A stretch of 64,000 nt of DNA from Sambucus nigra (lineage: Eukaryota > Streptophyta > Magnoliopsida > Dipsacales > Adoxaceae): NCBI GenBank assembly GCA_949130495.1, contig OX422217.1, forward strand, positions 541,637,137 through 541,701,136, in the 5' to 3' direction. Below, one piece after another: positions 1-10,199 of the stretch. The position numbers and the translations under genes were made by a program. Within the stretch, counting starts at the first letter, position 1. The number at the start of each line of letters is the position of its first letter. Under the pieces are notes generated by a model, which was given only the letters and a program-made list of their open reading frames with translations, did not search any database and was not told the origin of the DNA.

Positions 1-2
1 TT

Positions 3-590
3 CAGGACCAAAACGATGTCTTAAAGAAAAATATCTATGAGCTAGAGGAGGATCTTCAGAGAAATAATATTATCATAGACGAATAACAAGCCAACATCAG
101 GAAGCTGAAATATCTCTTCAGGATGGGTCCTCAGGTTGCAAGGATAGTAGGTTATGATGAAGTCTGGTAGGATGCCACTATGTAATTACAAGAGGCACAG
201 GACGTGGCATATAAGCATGGGTGGTTGAATGCACTTAAAGAGATCAAATAACCTAAGGAGGCCCAACTGTACTATATGTACCATTTGGATTACCCAATGT
301 ATCGCCAACCTCCCTTTAGGAAGGAAAGTAAATGGGTTCCTCTGGATGTTATCCCTCACTAGCTTCTCAATGACTTCGAGGTGGATCTTGGTAGCGAGGA
401 TGAGTATGTCCAAAATCCAGATGATGGTCAGAGAGCACAAATAATATATCTTTTGGCTTGTCGACCATGGATAGTCTGTGTCCTTGTACCATATTTTTTT
501 GTATTTCTTCCATCTACTTATCACAATGTTTGTTTTGTATTATCAAGTGTAATCTTATACTTTTTCAGACCTTTAACAAATGAATAAAGT
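3..590 (+). pseudogene. antisense ORF (aORF) of a Tat-lineage Ty3/gypsy element, degraded
   Basis: Frame 3 reads almost continuously for about 190 codons, with five in-frame stops. The start has a charged, Leu-rich coiled-coil-like stretch (ELEEDLQ), followed by GPQVARIVGYDEVW, AYKHGWLNALKEI, YPMYRQPPF and an acidic tail. It lies downstream of the integrase of the minus-strand retroelement but on the opposite strand. Extra antisense ORFs between pol and the 3' LTR are known from Tat-lineage elements such as Grande. Identity is inferred from position, polarity and coding style; the function of these ORFs is unknown. The 5' end may lie outside the window. Confidence 0.5.
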
Positions 591-1025
591 CTTATTATTA
601 AATGTTGTATATTTTGGGCATTTGCCTACTAAATATAACTAATAATAACCTTTTATGTCTCAATTAGGAGGACTTGATAATAACTGTTAATTATTTTGGG
701 CTTTTATCGACCAAATGAGTTAGTATTAAATATTTATCATTATGAGGATTTTGACGACTAAATGAGTTAGTAATAACTATTTGAGAATTCTTCCAGTCCA
801 GTATGCCTTAGCATGTATCATTCCATCCCCCTTACCTTTTAGGACATGTTGTCACACTCCCTTAGGACTAGGAAAGATGATGACATTGACGCACTTGGTT
901 TAATATGCCATCACGTAGTTGGTGACCAACCTAAGTTGTATTTTTATCTAAGGATACCCTGTAGGACTTTTATTATTGCCTAGATAACTCATGAGGTCCT
1001 TTATGTTCGATATGGCAAAGACCTG
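591..1025. other. AT-rich spacer between aORF and tandem repeats
   Basis: No coding signal. A loose repeat occurs at about 609, 690 and 745, each with a TTTTGGGC- or TTTTGACG-like start and an AAATGAGTTAGTA-like end. The stretch belongs to the non-coding 3' part of the Tat-like element. Confidence 0.4.
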
Positions 1026-1308
1026 AGGACTCCCTTAATTAATTGAAATAAACTGAATAACTTACTGTAATTAATTTGAATCATGCTCAACACGAGGAGA
1101 TTCCTTGATTAGAATAAGTTAATTGAATTATTGTGACCAAGTGGAATTCTGTTCGGCCCGAGGTAATTCCTTAGATGAAATAAGCTGAGCAGCCTACTAT
1201 AACCAAGCATATGTTTTGTTCGCCTGAGAAAATCCATTAATTGAAATAAGCTGAGCATCTTACTATAACTAGGTATAATCCTGCTTAGTGTCCGAGAGTG
1301 GAGTGTTC
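1026..1308. repeat. four diverged tandem repeats of about 66 bp
   Basis: Each unit begins AGGA/AGGT/AGAA followed by a TTCCTT- or CCATTA-like block. It then has a GAATAAG or GAAATAAGCTGA core, an ACT-purine-TAACCAAG-like core, and a CC[TC]G end. Copies begin near 1026, 1095, 1161 and 1227. Arrays of this kind are common between pol and the 3' LTR of Tat/Ogre-type elements, matching the position here. Confidence 0.65.
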
Positions 1309-1489
1309 ACTTAGAAATGGTGCATAATACCGAGATTGATAAAACATCATATAAAACTGAGATCATCAAGAATGAGAGAAAAATGGGCCTTTATTCATTA
1401 AGTATTAACTTAAGAGAAACATAAGCCTAAAATAAAATTTTGCATAAATTCGATATTCTATAATAGTGGAAGAAGACTAAAAATAAAAC
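1309..1489. other. 3' untranslated part of the Tat-like element
   Basis: Non-coding AT-rich sequence directly downstream, on the minus strand, of the integrase C-terminus. No feature recognised. Confidence 0.4.
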
Positions 1490-2460
1490 TTCTTGAGGTT
1501 GGTCTCATTCAAGCTCCTTGAAGATCATCCTCGATCACCTTAAAAGGTCCTTCCTAGTTTGGTCCCAGTTTTCCATCTAACGATCTTATTGCACTACCAA
1601 GGACTTTCCTTAAGATGTAATCTCCTACCTGAAACTTACTTGAGTTGATCTTTTTGTTGTACTTCTTTGCTAGTTGGTGGTGGTATGAGGCTAACTTAAT
1701 CATGGCAAGTTCTCTTCATTCATCTGCTAGGTCAAGTTCAGTGAGAAAGGCATCGTCATTAAGTCCTTAGTCGACCAAGTTGGTTCTTATTATAGGGAGA
1801 CTGATTTCAAGTGAGTTATAGCTTCCATTCCATATGCGAGGGCAAAAGGGTATTTCCCCGATCAGCCTTCTGGGCATAGTACGATAGGCCCAGAAGACAT
1901 GGGGAAGCTCGTCTGCCCAATCACTCTTTCCTCTTTCCATCCTCTTCTTCAGGCCATTGAGAATAATTTTATTGGAACCCTCTGCCTGGCCATTGCTCTA
2001 AGGATACGCTACTAAGCTAAAGTGATGCTTGATGCCATGCTCGCCACATAAGTTCTGGAAAAACTCACTTTCTCACTGTATGTTGTTATTGGTGATAATA
2101 GCTCTAAGTACTCTAAAGCGTGTTATGACTCTCTTCCAGATGAACTTCATCATATCGACGTCTCTGATGTTGGCTAGTGGTTCTGCCTATATGCACTTGG
2201 TGAAGTAATCTATGCCGACCAACATATACTTATGATTTCGAGGTGCGATAGGTAGTGGTTCCATGATGTCCAATCACCATTGTACGAATGGAAAATGGCT
2301 CGTCAAAGATTTAAAATCATTAGCTGGTTGATGAACCATAAGAGAGAAATTATGGAATTTCTCGCACTTCTGAATTTAAATACTTGCATCTTCCTGCATA
2401 TGTGGCCACCAGTAGCCGTTTTTAATTGCTTGGAAGGCCATGGATCTTCCTCTTATGTGA
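1490..2460 (-). pseudogene. integrase region of Tat-like Ty3/gypsy pol
   Basis: Minus-strand translation gives the core-domain motif VGIDYFTK near 2202-2225, then SNGQAEGSNK and ELPHVFWAYRTMP (about 1880-2010), then a C-terminal stretch with GDYILRK and EGPFKV. This order is that of a Ty3/gypsy integrase, which joins cDNA to host DNA. The first catalytic Asp and the Glu are visible. The second catalytic position reads ITNNN where SDNG is usual, so the Asp is lost. In-frame stops confirm a dead copy. It follows the RNase H region on the same strand, as expected for gag-PR-RT-RH-IN. Confidence 0.85.
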
Positions 2461-2689
2461 CTCCCATAAATACTATCATGAAGCTTGTGAAGGACTTGCT
2501 CGGTGTCTTACTGGTGGATGCACTGGAGGTAAGGGCCTGTAAAGGACTTTTTATAGATCTTCCCATCCGGATGAAGATAAAAGCAAGCGACCTTTACCCT
2601 CACTTCGTGAGCCAACTTCTTATCATCTAGAAGCGCCTTATTTTTTAGGTAGGAAATGATCAGGTCCATCCATCTAGGACCCTATTCTA
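2461..2689 (-). other. degraded pol linker between aRNase H and integrase
   Basis: Continuous with the polyprotein on both sides, but too many frame changes to assign residues. By position this is the connector and integrase N-terminal (zinc-binding) region. Confidence 0.4.
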
Positions 2690-3240
2690 TAGCGAGAATC
2701 ATCTTGGTGACCACTATTTTATCAATATTGGATCGGGAGAGGAACTCTACTTTAACTGTCCTTTTGAGATATGAATCCACTACTGAGCTTAGGGTTGTTA
2801 AGGCATCAGTATGACTATTTTTTTCCCTGGGGAACTGTTGGTTGTGTACCTCATCAAATTCTTCCATGAGTTCATGAACTATAGTGAGGCAGGCTATAAT
2901 CCTTTCGTCTTTCATGTTGAAATATCTACTCACTTAGTTGGATGCCAACTTGGAATCACTAAACACGTTGAGCTGCTTTGCCTCTAAAAGTTGGGCCTTG
3001 CATAGGCCAGCTATCAGAGCTTTGTATTTATCTTCATTGTTGGAGGCTTCAAATCCCAAACTGATTCCTTGCTCGATAATAATGTCTTCTGAGGTTACCA
3101 GGATAATCCTCACTCCTGACCCTTGGAATTGGAGGCTCCATCAAAGTACAAGATCTAGTCCTCGAACTGTGATTCCTAAATTGATGGTTGTTCTACGAGA
3201 TATGGGTCGGTAGGCCTATCGCCGTGAATTTTGCGATGAA
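2690..3240 (-). pseudogene. second, archaeal-type RNase H domain (aRH) of the Tat-like pol
   Basis: Minus-strand motifs in order: YFDGASNSKG (near 3140-3165), GFEASNNEDKYKALIAGL, VFSDSKLAS and PREKNSHTDAL. These match the four-block layout of RNase H with its catalytic acidic residues. A second RNase H after the usual retroviral one is a hallmark of Tat-lineage Ty3/gypsy elements. A frameshift follows DGASNSKG and a stop lies near 2936. Role in active relatives: digestion of the RNA strand of the RNA:DNA hybrid. This copy is inactive. Confidence 0.75.
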
Positions 3241-3249
3241 ATCCATTAT

Positions 3250-3540
3250 GATATGCCCATTAATTATTATCCTTGGTTGAAAATGAATATCAAAACTCTC
3301 AAGCTCAATTGATCACTTTGATAATCTCTCGGAGAGATTATCTTTTCAAAGAATAACTTTTAGGGGTAAAGAAGTGATAATGATGACTAAGTAGGCGTCA
3401 AAATAATGCTTAATCCTCTCAGAGGAAACCACAAGAGCATAAGCTAACTTCTCCAGGGGAAAGTAGCATTGCTCTGCGTCCAGAAGTGTCTTACTGACGT
3501 AATAGACAGGACACTACCTTCCCGCTTGAGAAGGTATGCA
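3250..3540 (-). pseudogene. C-terminal half of RNase H (split gene)
   Basis: Minus-strand translation gives VYYVSKTLLDAEQ, EKLAYALVVSSERIKHYF and FDIHFQPR, the C-terminal half of the Ty3/gypsy RNase H. The N-terminal half continues at 4596-4774. The two parts are separated by an approximately 1.05-kb insertion, so the split is due to a later transposition. Stops are present. Confidence 0.8.
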
Positions 3541-3545
3541 TTCAC

Positions 3546-4595
3546 TTTAAAAAGTTTTGATACCAATTTGTAAATGGATTTGTGATACGATTCGACTAAA
3601 TTCATAAGTTTCCAATTTAAACAATTGTTTAATCAATTGTCAATTTTTAAACCAAACTAATTATGTCCAATTTTATTCATCCCTAAAACAAACATCTAGG
3701 TGTAGTGGATCATGCTAATACAAATAAAATTACTAACTCACAGATTTTAGTAAAAATCCCTTTCAGGTAAAACCTTTATTTCACTATAATACTTACAATG
3801 GTTACAATGAAATCTGCAAAGAATTTACCGCAGCAAACTCTCAAGAACCTCAGTCCTAAATCAACAATGAATCAACCGCAGAAGATCCACAAAGACGCGC
3901 AGTCTTGAATCAACCCAGGAATACCCGCTATCACTCCCTTTGACACGCAGTCAACGTCAAAGAGATCCTCTTTACAAGAGAAACTTGACACCAAATTTAT
4001 TCTTGGGTTCCAAAAAAACTCACATAAACTATTGGGATGAATTGTGAATTAAAAAATAAGGATTAAAACTCTAAAAGTGAGAAGACAATGTATTCTGCCA
4101 AAGCAATTTCGTCTATTAAAAATTCGCAGGTCTTCTGAACAAAAACGAAGTTAGATTAACCAATTTATAAAAAAATCTAAGGTGGCATCTCGCTCGAACG
4201 AAAAAACAATCTCTCTCGAACGGGGACACACGTCCCTTGAACGAGCTTCGGGCGAGATAGGATGTCGCTCGATCGAGCAGGTATGTCGCTCGAACGAAAA
4301 AATTAAAAAAATATTTTTTTTATTTTGCCAGTAAATACTCTGCCTAAAAATTTCAAAAATATTTTTGGACGAAAACTTCCGCTCCAACACTTAGAAATTT
4401 TTAAAAAAAATTCTAAGTGAAATGCTAAGGTACTTAAAACACAACCTTACCAAAGTTAAACTTACGGAGGCTTTAATGTTGAAGGAAACTTGAAATTTGG
4501 ATTCGTCTTGTTGAATACGTGATCTTGAACAATCTTCGACGGTTGTAGAGGTATACGACATACTCAATTGATAACGAACAATAAAATAATGTCCT
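3546..4595 (-). mobile_element. Copia-like LTR insertion with primer-binding site, inside RNase H
   Basis: The insertion separates the two halves of the RNase H and is flanked by TTCAC at 3541-3545 and 4596-4600, a candidate 5-bp target duplication. The LTR itself (TG..CA on the plus strand) probably runs 3569-4580. Just left of it, TTGATACCAAT at 3558-3567 is the complement of an initiator-tRNA-Met primer site, giving minus-strand orientation. The LTR carries several TCGAACGA-type palindromes (4185-4305). The exact right LTR edge is uncertain (4389 or 4580), and no gag-pol sequence is present. Confidence 0.5.
4390..4420. repeat. short inverted repeat in the LTR
   Basis: CTTAGAATTT-like arms separated by an A-run form a small hairpin. 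It may reflect a regulatory or RNA structure in the LTR, or chance in AT-rich DNA. Confidence 0.3.
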
Positions 4596-4774
4596 TTCAC
4601 CTCTTTCTCGCACACTAAAGCTGAGCTATCTGCGTAGCTTGATACTGCAAGGCACAGGTACAAAGGATCTCTTTCTTCAGGGATTTCTATCAAGGGTGGC
4701 CTACTGAGGTAATAGTTGATCTCTTTTAGGGCTCTCGAATTGTCATCGTTCCAGGTGAGGCTCCTATCTTTCAT
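4596..4774 (-). pseudogene. N-terminal half of RNase H (split gene)
   Basis: Minus-strand translation LTWNDDNSRALKEINYYLS, PPLIEIPEE, PLYLCLAVS and ALVCEKEVKG is the start of the Ty3/gypsy RT-RNase H junction domain. The frame then runs into the inserted LTR. The matching C-terminal half is at 3250-3540. Only residues up to about EKEVKG belong to the gypsy protein; the remaining 60-odd residues of that reading frame are LTR-derived. Confidence 0.8.
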
Positions 4775-4810
4775 CAGGAGCTAAAAAATGGTTAGCAACG
4801 CTCTGATGAC

Positions 4811-5480
4811 TTAGATGTGAAACGGTTGAGTGCCACGAGCATCCCGATTAGATTTTGAACATCTCTCAATGTCTTCGATGGCAGGACATTTTTTTATATC
4901 ATTAATGTGGTGTGGATTGGCCTTTGTCCCTCTCTTGCTTACCAGATAACCCAAAAATTTCCCTAACTGGACACTAAATGAGCATTTTCTCACATTGAAC
5001 TTTATTCGAAATTTCCTGAGGATTTTGAAGGCGTTGGCCAGGTCATTGATGTGGTCGTCCTTGTGTTTACTCTTGACTAACATGTCGTCAATATAGATCT
5101 CTATAGTATTTCCCATCTGCTGCTTGAACATCTTGGTGACCAAACTCTGATAAATTTCCTCTGTGTTCTTAAGGACAAATGACATGAACATATAGCAATA
5201 TAGTCCAACTAGCCTGGTGAATAATGTCTTATCCTGGTCGGGGTAGAATAGTGGGATCTGGTGGTATCCTTAATAAGCATACAAGAAGCTCATCCATTCA
5301 CGTGCTATCATGGAATTGACCAACTAATCTATCTTCGACAGGGGGAAACTGTCCTTAGGGCACGCTTTGTTGACGTCTGTGACGTCGATAGAAAATTTTC
5401 ATCTATTGTTTCTCTTTTTCACTACCACTATATTTGATAGTCAATCTAGGAACTAAACTTACCTGATGGACCCTGAATCG
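4811..5480 (-). pseudogene. reverse transcriptase of Tat-like Ty3/gypsy pol
   Basis: Minus-strand blocks in order: VTDVNKACPKDSFPLSKID, GYHQIPL, MFMSFVLKNTEEIYQSLV, the active-site motif YIDDMLVKS (about 5070-5095) and KCSFSVQLGKFLGYLVS. DDMLVKS and the NKACPKD block are typical of non-chromovirus (Tat/Athila) plant elements. The YxDD catalytic pair is intact in the longest open stretch (4811-5191), but upstream parts contain stops and a frameshift. Confidence 0.9.
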
Positions 5481-5809
5481 AGAAGCCTATCTACTTCGTG
5501 TTGTTCGCGTGAAGACGGTGATAGGCTACTTCGGGATCAATCATTTATAAATCATAAGGCTCCTCAGTCGATACATTCAGGTTACTTTTTTGAAAGGTGA
5601 TCAAATCCTTTTTCTCATAATCGGCCAGTGTCATCCCGATCATAAATTTTCTCTATGATAGGTTGGCATGAAACGTGACCTCCTCCAGGATTTCCACCAC
5701 CCTGTCAATAGGGTAAACCATAGTATCCTCCATCCCTGGTCGGCCATACCGTAGTCGCTATTTAAAAGGGGCAGCCCCATCCTAGGCTTCCTCTGGGATA
5801 ACCTTTTAT
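5481..5809 (-). other. protease-RT connector of the Tat-like pol
   Basis: Degraded polyprotein sequence on the minus strand between protease and RT. No separate domain recognised. Confidence 0.4.
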
Positions 5810-6400
5810 TCCATTTTTTCTTTTTTAGGTGCCGGATGGCGGTGAATGAAGAACTTTATGATAGTGTCCTGGTCACCATGAATCTCCACTACTCCCCATT
5901 CAACAACACATTTGAGCTTTTAGTGGTAGGTTGATGGCACGACCTTCATAGCATGAAGCCATCCTATGCCCAAAATGGCATGATAAAGAGAATCAATATC
6001 CATAACAAGGAGCTCAATCATCTTTAAAATATTTTCCACCCTTGCTGGAAGGACTATCTTTCTTAACGACATTTTGGTCTTCACCGTGAATTCAACCAAT
6101 GGAACAGTCGCCTCCCTGAGGTTGGAGAGCTAGATCTTTAACTTATGGAAGAGATTTAGTTATATCACCTCGGAAGAGCTCCCCTTATCCACCAGAAGCT
6201 TATCAATGTCCTAGTTTACGATCCCAAGGGTGATCACAAGTGCATCGTAGTGTGGGCTAATTATCCCGACCAAATCTTCCTCTATGAAGACAATGTGTTT
6301 GGTGTAGTCAATATCCTCTGGTCACCGATGCTTGCCATCCTGGATTTTTATAGGGTCAATCTTTAATGCCTCCATAATAGTTGTGACCTTCGTTAGTTCC
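5810..6400 (-). pseudogene. aspartic protease region of Tat-like pol
   Basis: Minus-strand translation shows LLVDKGSSSEVI near 6170-6205, matching the retropepsin active-site block with the Asp kept and a Lys where Gly is usual. Downstream are YHAILGIGWLHAMKVVPSTYH and a VVEIHGDQ stretch, the usual C-terminal part of plant Ty3 proteases. It lies between gag (6500-7420) and RT (4811-5480). Stops show it is not functional. Confidence 0.8.
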
Positions 6401-6499
6401 ATCCTAGCAGTATTCCTTTGGATCTGCTTCAGGTTTGATGCTTCGTGAATCACTACAAACTCCTATCATATATTGTCTTTAAGGACATTATCTAGCTTT

Positions 6500-7420
6500 G
6501 GGTCACCATTGACTGCAACCTTATCAGCCTTCCGGTCTATATACTCATTCAGGCTCTTCCAAGTGCGACTTCAATTCTGTGTAATTTTTTATTCTACGAC
6601 TGCCTTCCCTGTGGAATGTGAACCGCAATGCATTGTTCCTCTTCATTGGGTCACCGCCCATCATTTAGTGCCGCTTCATAAACAAATGGTCCTTAATTTT
6701 TCCAAGGATCTTGTAGATCGTCTCTTTGAAGACTGTATTAACACCTTAGAAGGCTTCTAAGGGATCTATCTTGCTCCCATTCTTTGAACCATTCTTGCCC
6801 CCATTCTTGTTCCCCTTTTTGGGAGTGTCAGACTTGTATCCTCCCTTATTGGCCTTGACATGACTAGTTTCCTTAGGACTATCTTGAATCACGTCTTCAA
6901 CCTTGGCATATTTTTCAATATGCGCCATGAGGTCGTTAATGGTGGTAACCTCCTTCTCACAAACCAATCTTAAAGGATGCCATGACAACCTTCTCTAAGC
7001 AATCCTCCACTTCATTAAAAATTTCCCAATACAACTTGGCATACTCATGAAGAGTCTCTTGTGGCTTCTTCTTCATCGTGAGTAGTGAATCCATCCTCTT
7101 CGGGTGAGAACTTCTAGTTATGAAGCAAGCAGTGAAGGCTTTAGTGAGGCCCTTGAAGCTCTTGACAGATCTGTGTGGTGATCTCTCTATGTGGTAATCT
7201 CTCAAACCACTTCTAAGCTACATTATGCAAGCTAGAAGGGAAGATAAGACATATGAGGGCATCGTTGTGGATCCATAGAGTCATCGATTATCTGTACTCC
7301 CTAACATGGTCTCTAGGATAAGTTTGGCCATCGTAAATTTTAAATCGAGGAATAATGAATTTCTTTGAGGGTTCTTTCTCTTCAATCGCCTTTTCTGGCC
7401 AGCTTTCTATTAGACCTAGC
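6500..7420 (-). pseudogene. gag of Tat-like Ty3/gypsy element
   Basis: The capsid-like segment at 6957-7205 reads KAFTACFITRSSHPKRMDSL, LTMKKKPQETLHEYAKLYWE and VVMASFKIGL, characteristic of the Retrotrans_gag family. Further down, a Lys/Gly/Asn-rich linker (about 6760-6860) leads to FTFHRE and NYTELKSHLE near 6560-6620, the usual region before the protease. Stops and a frame change split it into at least two open pieces (6746-6988 and 6957-7205). Confidence 0.85.
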
Positions 7421-7965
7421 CCCTCGGTTGGCTGGGTGTTGATCCTTCTCTCTTCAAACTAAGCTTCTAATATCATTTCTCTGATGATCATCGTCTATGT
7501 ATTTCCTTTATTATTAGCCACGCTTTGAGCGATCCCGATCCTGTCTGGAATTCCTCCCTCGGTTATGAGTCTTGCTCTTCTGAGTACTAGGCGATTGTTC
7601 GTGATGTTTTCGGTTGTCTACATGGAGATCCCTCTCCATTTGTTCAAGTCACCGCTGGAGGCAATCATTCTCTTCCACCTAGAGATGCATTTCCTCCTCC
7701 TGCTCTTGAAGTCGGGCTTCATATGTATTGACCAAACTAGAAATCAAGGTTGACCTAGGAGGTCCGTGACTCTCTTTAAAAGATTTCATTTCCTGGAAAA
7801 ATATGGGGTTTTATTGGCAAATCTTAGACCCAACCCTAAGTGGAACTGGGTTAGTCGGTACATCGTCGATGTGCGATAAGTTGCTGCTGTGGTGAGACAT
7901 CGTGCTTTCTTTTGTGATTTCTTTCATAGGAAAAAAAACACTTGTTTCCTACAGACGGTGCCAGT
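7421..7965 (-). other. gag N-terminus/5' leader and primer-site region of the Tat-like element
   Basis: Low-quality coding sequence on the minus strand, then the leader. At about 7940-7965 the minus strand reads CTGGCACCGTCTGTAGG, the TGGCGCCGT-type sequence that follows the 5' LTR in Tat and Athila elements and serves as the primer site. This places the LTR edge at 7966. Confidence 0.6.
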
Positions 7966-8899
7966 TGCGAGTACAAAATTTATCACAATAAGCAATCACA
8001 GAAGGTATATGAATGCAAAAAGTAAATATGATCACACACAACACAAGATGTACGTGGTTCTCTCAAGTAATCGAAATTACCTCCCTTTTGACTTAGGGTT
8101 AGGGTTTATATTTATAGGGGTAATTAAGTGGTTTAATTATACAAGTAATTCATCCATCTTGTAGATAGCTCGTAGGTATCCCTGAATATCGACCTGAGAT
8201 TACTGGTAATTGATTTGAGCCTATCGCAATGTATTTAAGCACGTGTTAAATACATGGTAAAAAATCTACTTTTTTAATTGGGCCGGGCAGTCCACTCCGT
8301 GCACTAGGCTAGTCTGCTGAACGATTGGGCTTGATCCATAAAATACCTCCCACAATAGCTTTATCTTCAAATTTAAACCCATGAGGAAGAGAATAATGTT
8401 TGATCTAGGAACACGTTTTGACAGTAGAGCTGTTAAGATTTTCCATATTTCATTTTTTACGATTATGATGAATATTAATTTTTTATCACCGAGTTGCCCC
8501 ATTCAAGACTTCCCCTCGCCGAGCCTACTAATATATATGTTTCCTATTATATGTTTTATGACAACTTTGTTTACAAAGATAAGCTCCTACGCTTTATTTT
8601 TATTTTATTTTTACTTATGCTACACCTATAGTAGATCCGACTGTAACTTTTGATCGAGGTACCAACACCTGACTTACCTCCTCGATAACTACGGAACAAA
8701 CAATTAATTAATGTTTCACTCTTTTCCCATGCATATTTCTTTCGATATATCCAATTAAACTCACATGTCCCACTTACAGATTTATGTTCCCCTCTTGTTA
8801 TCATCTCAATCAAAGACTACAAGTATTAAACAGTGGGTCCCCTCATTTCTCTTATATCCCTTGACTTTGTACATGCCAATCACCTAATAGTATACTTGT

Positions 8900-8903
<4 letters not shown>
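7966..8903 (-). mobile_element. 5' LTR of the Tat-like Ty3/gypsy element
   Basis: Left edge TGCGAG abuts the primer-site region. The probable right edge is TTGTAACA just before the (AT)n tract, giving TG..CA ends on either strand and about 940 bp. The right edge is inferred only from the CA end, because the partner 3' LTR lies outside the window. Contains a TATATTTATAGG-like box near 8107. No real ORF. Confidence 0.55.

Positions 8904-8969
<66 letters not shown>
8904..8969. repeat. compound microsatellite (AT)n(GA)n
   Basis: About 17 AT units directly followed by about 15 GA units, at the junction between the LTR and the caulimovirid sequence. Confidence 0.95.
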
Positions 8970-8971
<2 letters not shown>

Positions 8972-8974
8972 AAT

Positions 8975-9320
8975 GGTTTGAGTGTAACTTATATTAATCC
9001 TATGTGTAGGAAATTGAATCCACTTTTTCTATGTTTTGTAATAGCTTCACTAATTAATATTTGAATCATATCATGTTCTTTAGTTAAAACATAAACATGC
9101 TCAACAATTTTAACATTTTTATTATTATAAAGGATGACTTCAGAAAAATAATTTTGTAAATTTATTTTGTTAGTACTTTGGGTATATTCTAATCATTTTA
9201 ATCTATTTCCACTTCTTCATATTGATGTTCTTCTTCGTTTATTATATATTAAGGAAAAGGTAAAGAAAACCTAGAGCTAGAACTACCCAAAGAATTTGAT
9301 CTAAATAATCTATTCATTTT
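8975..9320 (-). pseudogene. movement-protein start of an endogenous caulimovirid polyprotein
   Basis: A minus-strand ATG near 9318 begins MNRLFRSNSLGSSSS. After frameshifts, NVKIVEHVYVLTKEHDMI and FLHIG..Q lead up to the LTR junction. The FLHIG..Q block resembles the conserved core of caulimovirid movement proteins, which open plasmodesmata for virus spread. The piece is cut off by the microsatellite/LTR boundary. Broken by frameshifts and at least one stop; an old genomic copy. Confidence 0.5.
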
Positions 9321-9550
9321 TTCTTCTTCCAAATATTATGTTTTCTTTCTCAAAATGTTTCAATGCATACCCTCTCATACCGATCTGTTCATGCCATTCT
9401 CTTGGGTCTTATTATTTTGATATCAGATTTAATGTTCAGGTCATCTAACAAGTTGGCACTAAAACCTAACGGGTGTAAGAATTAACTTGGATCTAAATTG
9501 GTTCTAAGATAGAATGGAAATACAGATCACTCACAACAACTGGTAACTTG

Positions 9551-9562
9551 GTAATGATACCA
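9551..9562 (-). promoter_or_regulatory. candidate tRNA-Met primer-binding site of the caulimovirid
   Basis: The minus strand reads TGGTATCATTAC, matching the first eight bases of the consensus initiator-tRNA-Met complement used by caulimovirids. It lies about 235 bp upstream of the movement-protein ATG and in the right orientation. Confidence 0.4.
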
Positions 9563-9849
9563 AAAGGGGAAGCAACACAAATAATAAAAACTGAAGAACT
9601 TATAAAGAACAAACACAAAATTGAAATAATAATCAGGAATAATTTTAAAATTACAATAACATAAAGTAAACTTACAGAAGATTATTGATTAATATAATTG
9701 GTTGAATTTGATGAACTTGAATGTATATGGATATTTTTAATGAAACATTTACAAATAAATGATAAAGAAGCATTTGATAACTAAGAGAATTGGAAAATTG
9801 GATAAATCAACTATCCCTTGAATCAATGACTGATGAGATTATATATGGA

Positions 9850-10110
9850 TAAGAATTACTCAAGTTGAAAATGGTTTAACTTGGGTGAAACATTTGCTTG
9901 TTTAACTTTAGGTGAATTTTTTTAACAAACATTTCAATTTTGGGTGAGCTTCTTTAACTTTAGATGAAATGTTTTTAACCTTGGGTAAGATATTTAACTT
10001 CTAGTAACTTGTCTTTAACCTTGGATAACTACTTTAACCTCTGTTTTAGCATCTAGTAAAATGTTTCTAACTTGGGTGAACTAATTTAACTTCGAGTAAC
10101 TAAGATTTTA
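9850..10110. repeat. short imperfect repeats with TTTAACTT/GGGTGAA core
   Basis: At least ten variants of TTTAACTTNGGGTGA or TTTAACCTTGG follow each other at 20-30 bp spacing. They lie inside the presumed viral intergenic region and may be leader or enhancer repeats. Confidence 0.55.
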
Positions 10111-10199
10111 ATATCTAAATTTGCTTCATAAAATAAATTTTAACAAAATTTATTAAAGATTATATGGATCTTGAGCATCTTGGAATAATGAGATCAAAT

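Larger units (their letters stand above)
9321..10199 (-). other. caulimovirid intergenic region
   Basis: Non-coding, AT-rich. On the minus strand it lies between the polyprotein tail (higher coordinates) and the movement-protein start, as expected if viral genomes integrated end to end. It holds the primer-site candidate at 9551-9562 and the short repeats at 9850-10110. Confidence 0.45.

Noticed and set aside
229..587. Two further plus-strand frames of 68-71 codons
   Set aside because: They overlap the aORF frame out of phase and have no recognisable content; the longest agrees with the aORF only at its end.
9405..9440. TTTGATATCAGATTT as a plus-strand primer-binding site
   Set aside because: Wrong orientation relative to the movement-protein-like frame and weaker than the minus-strand TGGTATCA at 9555-9562.
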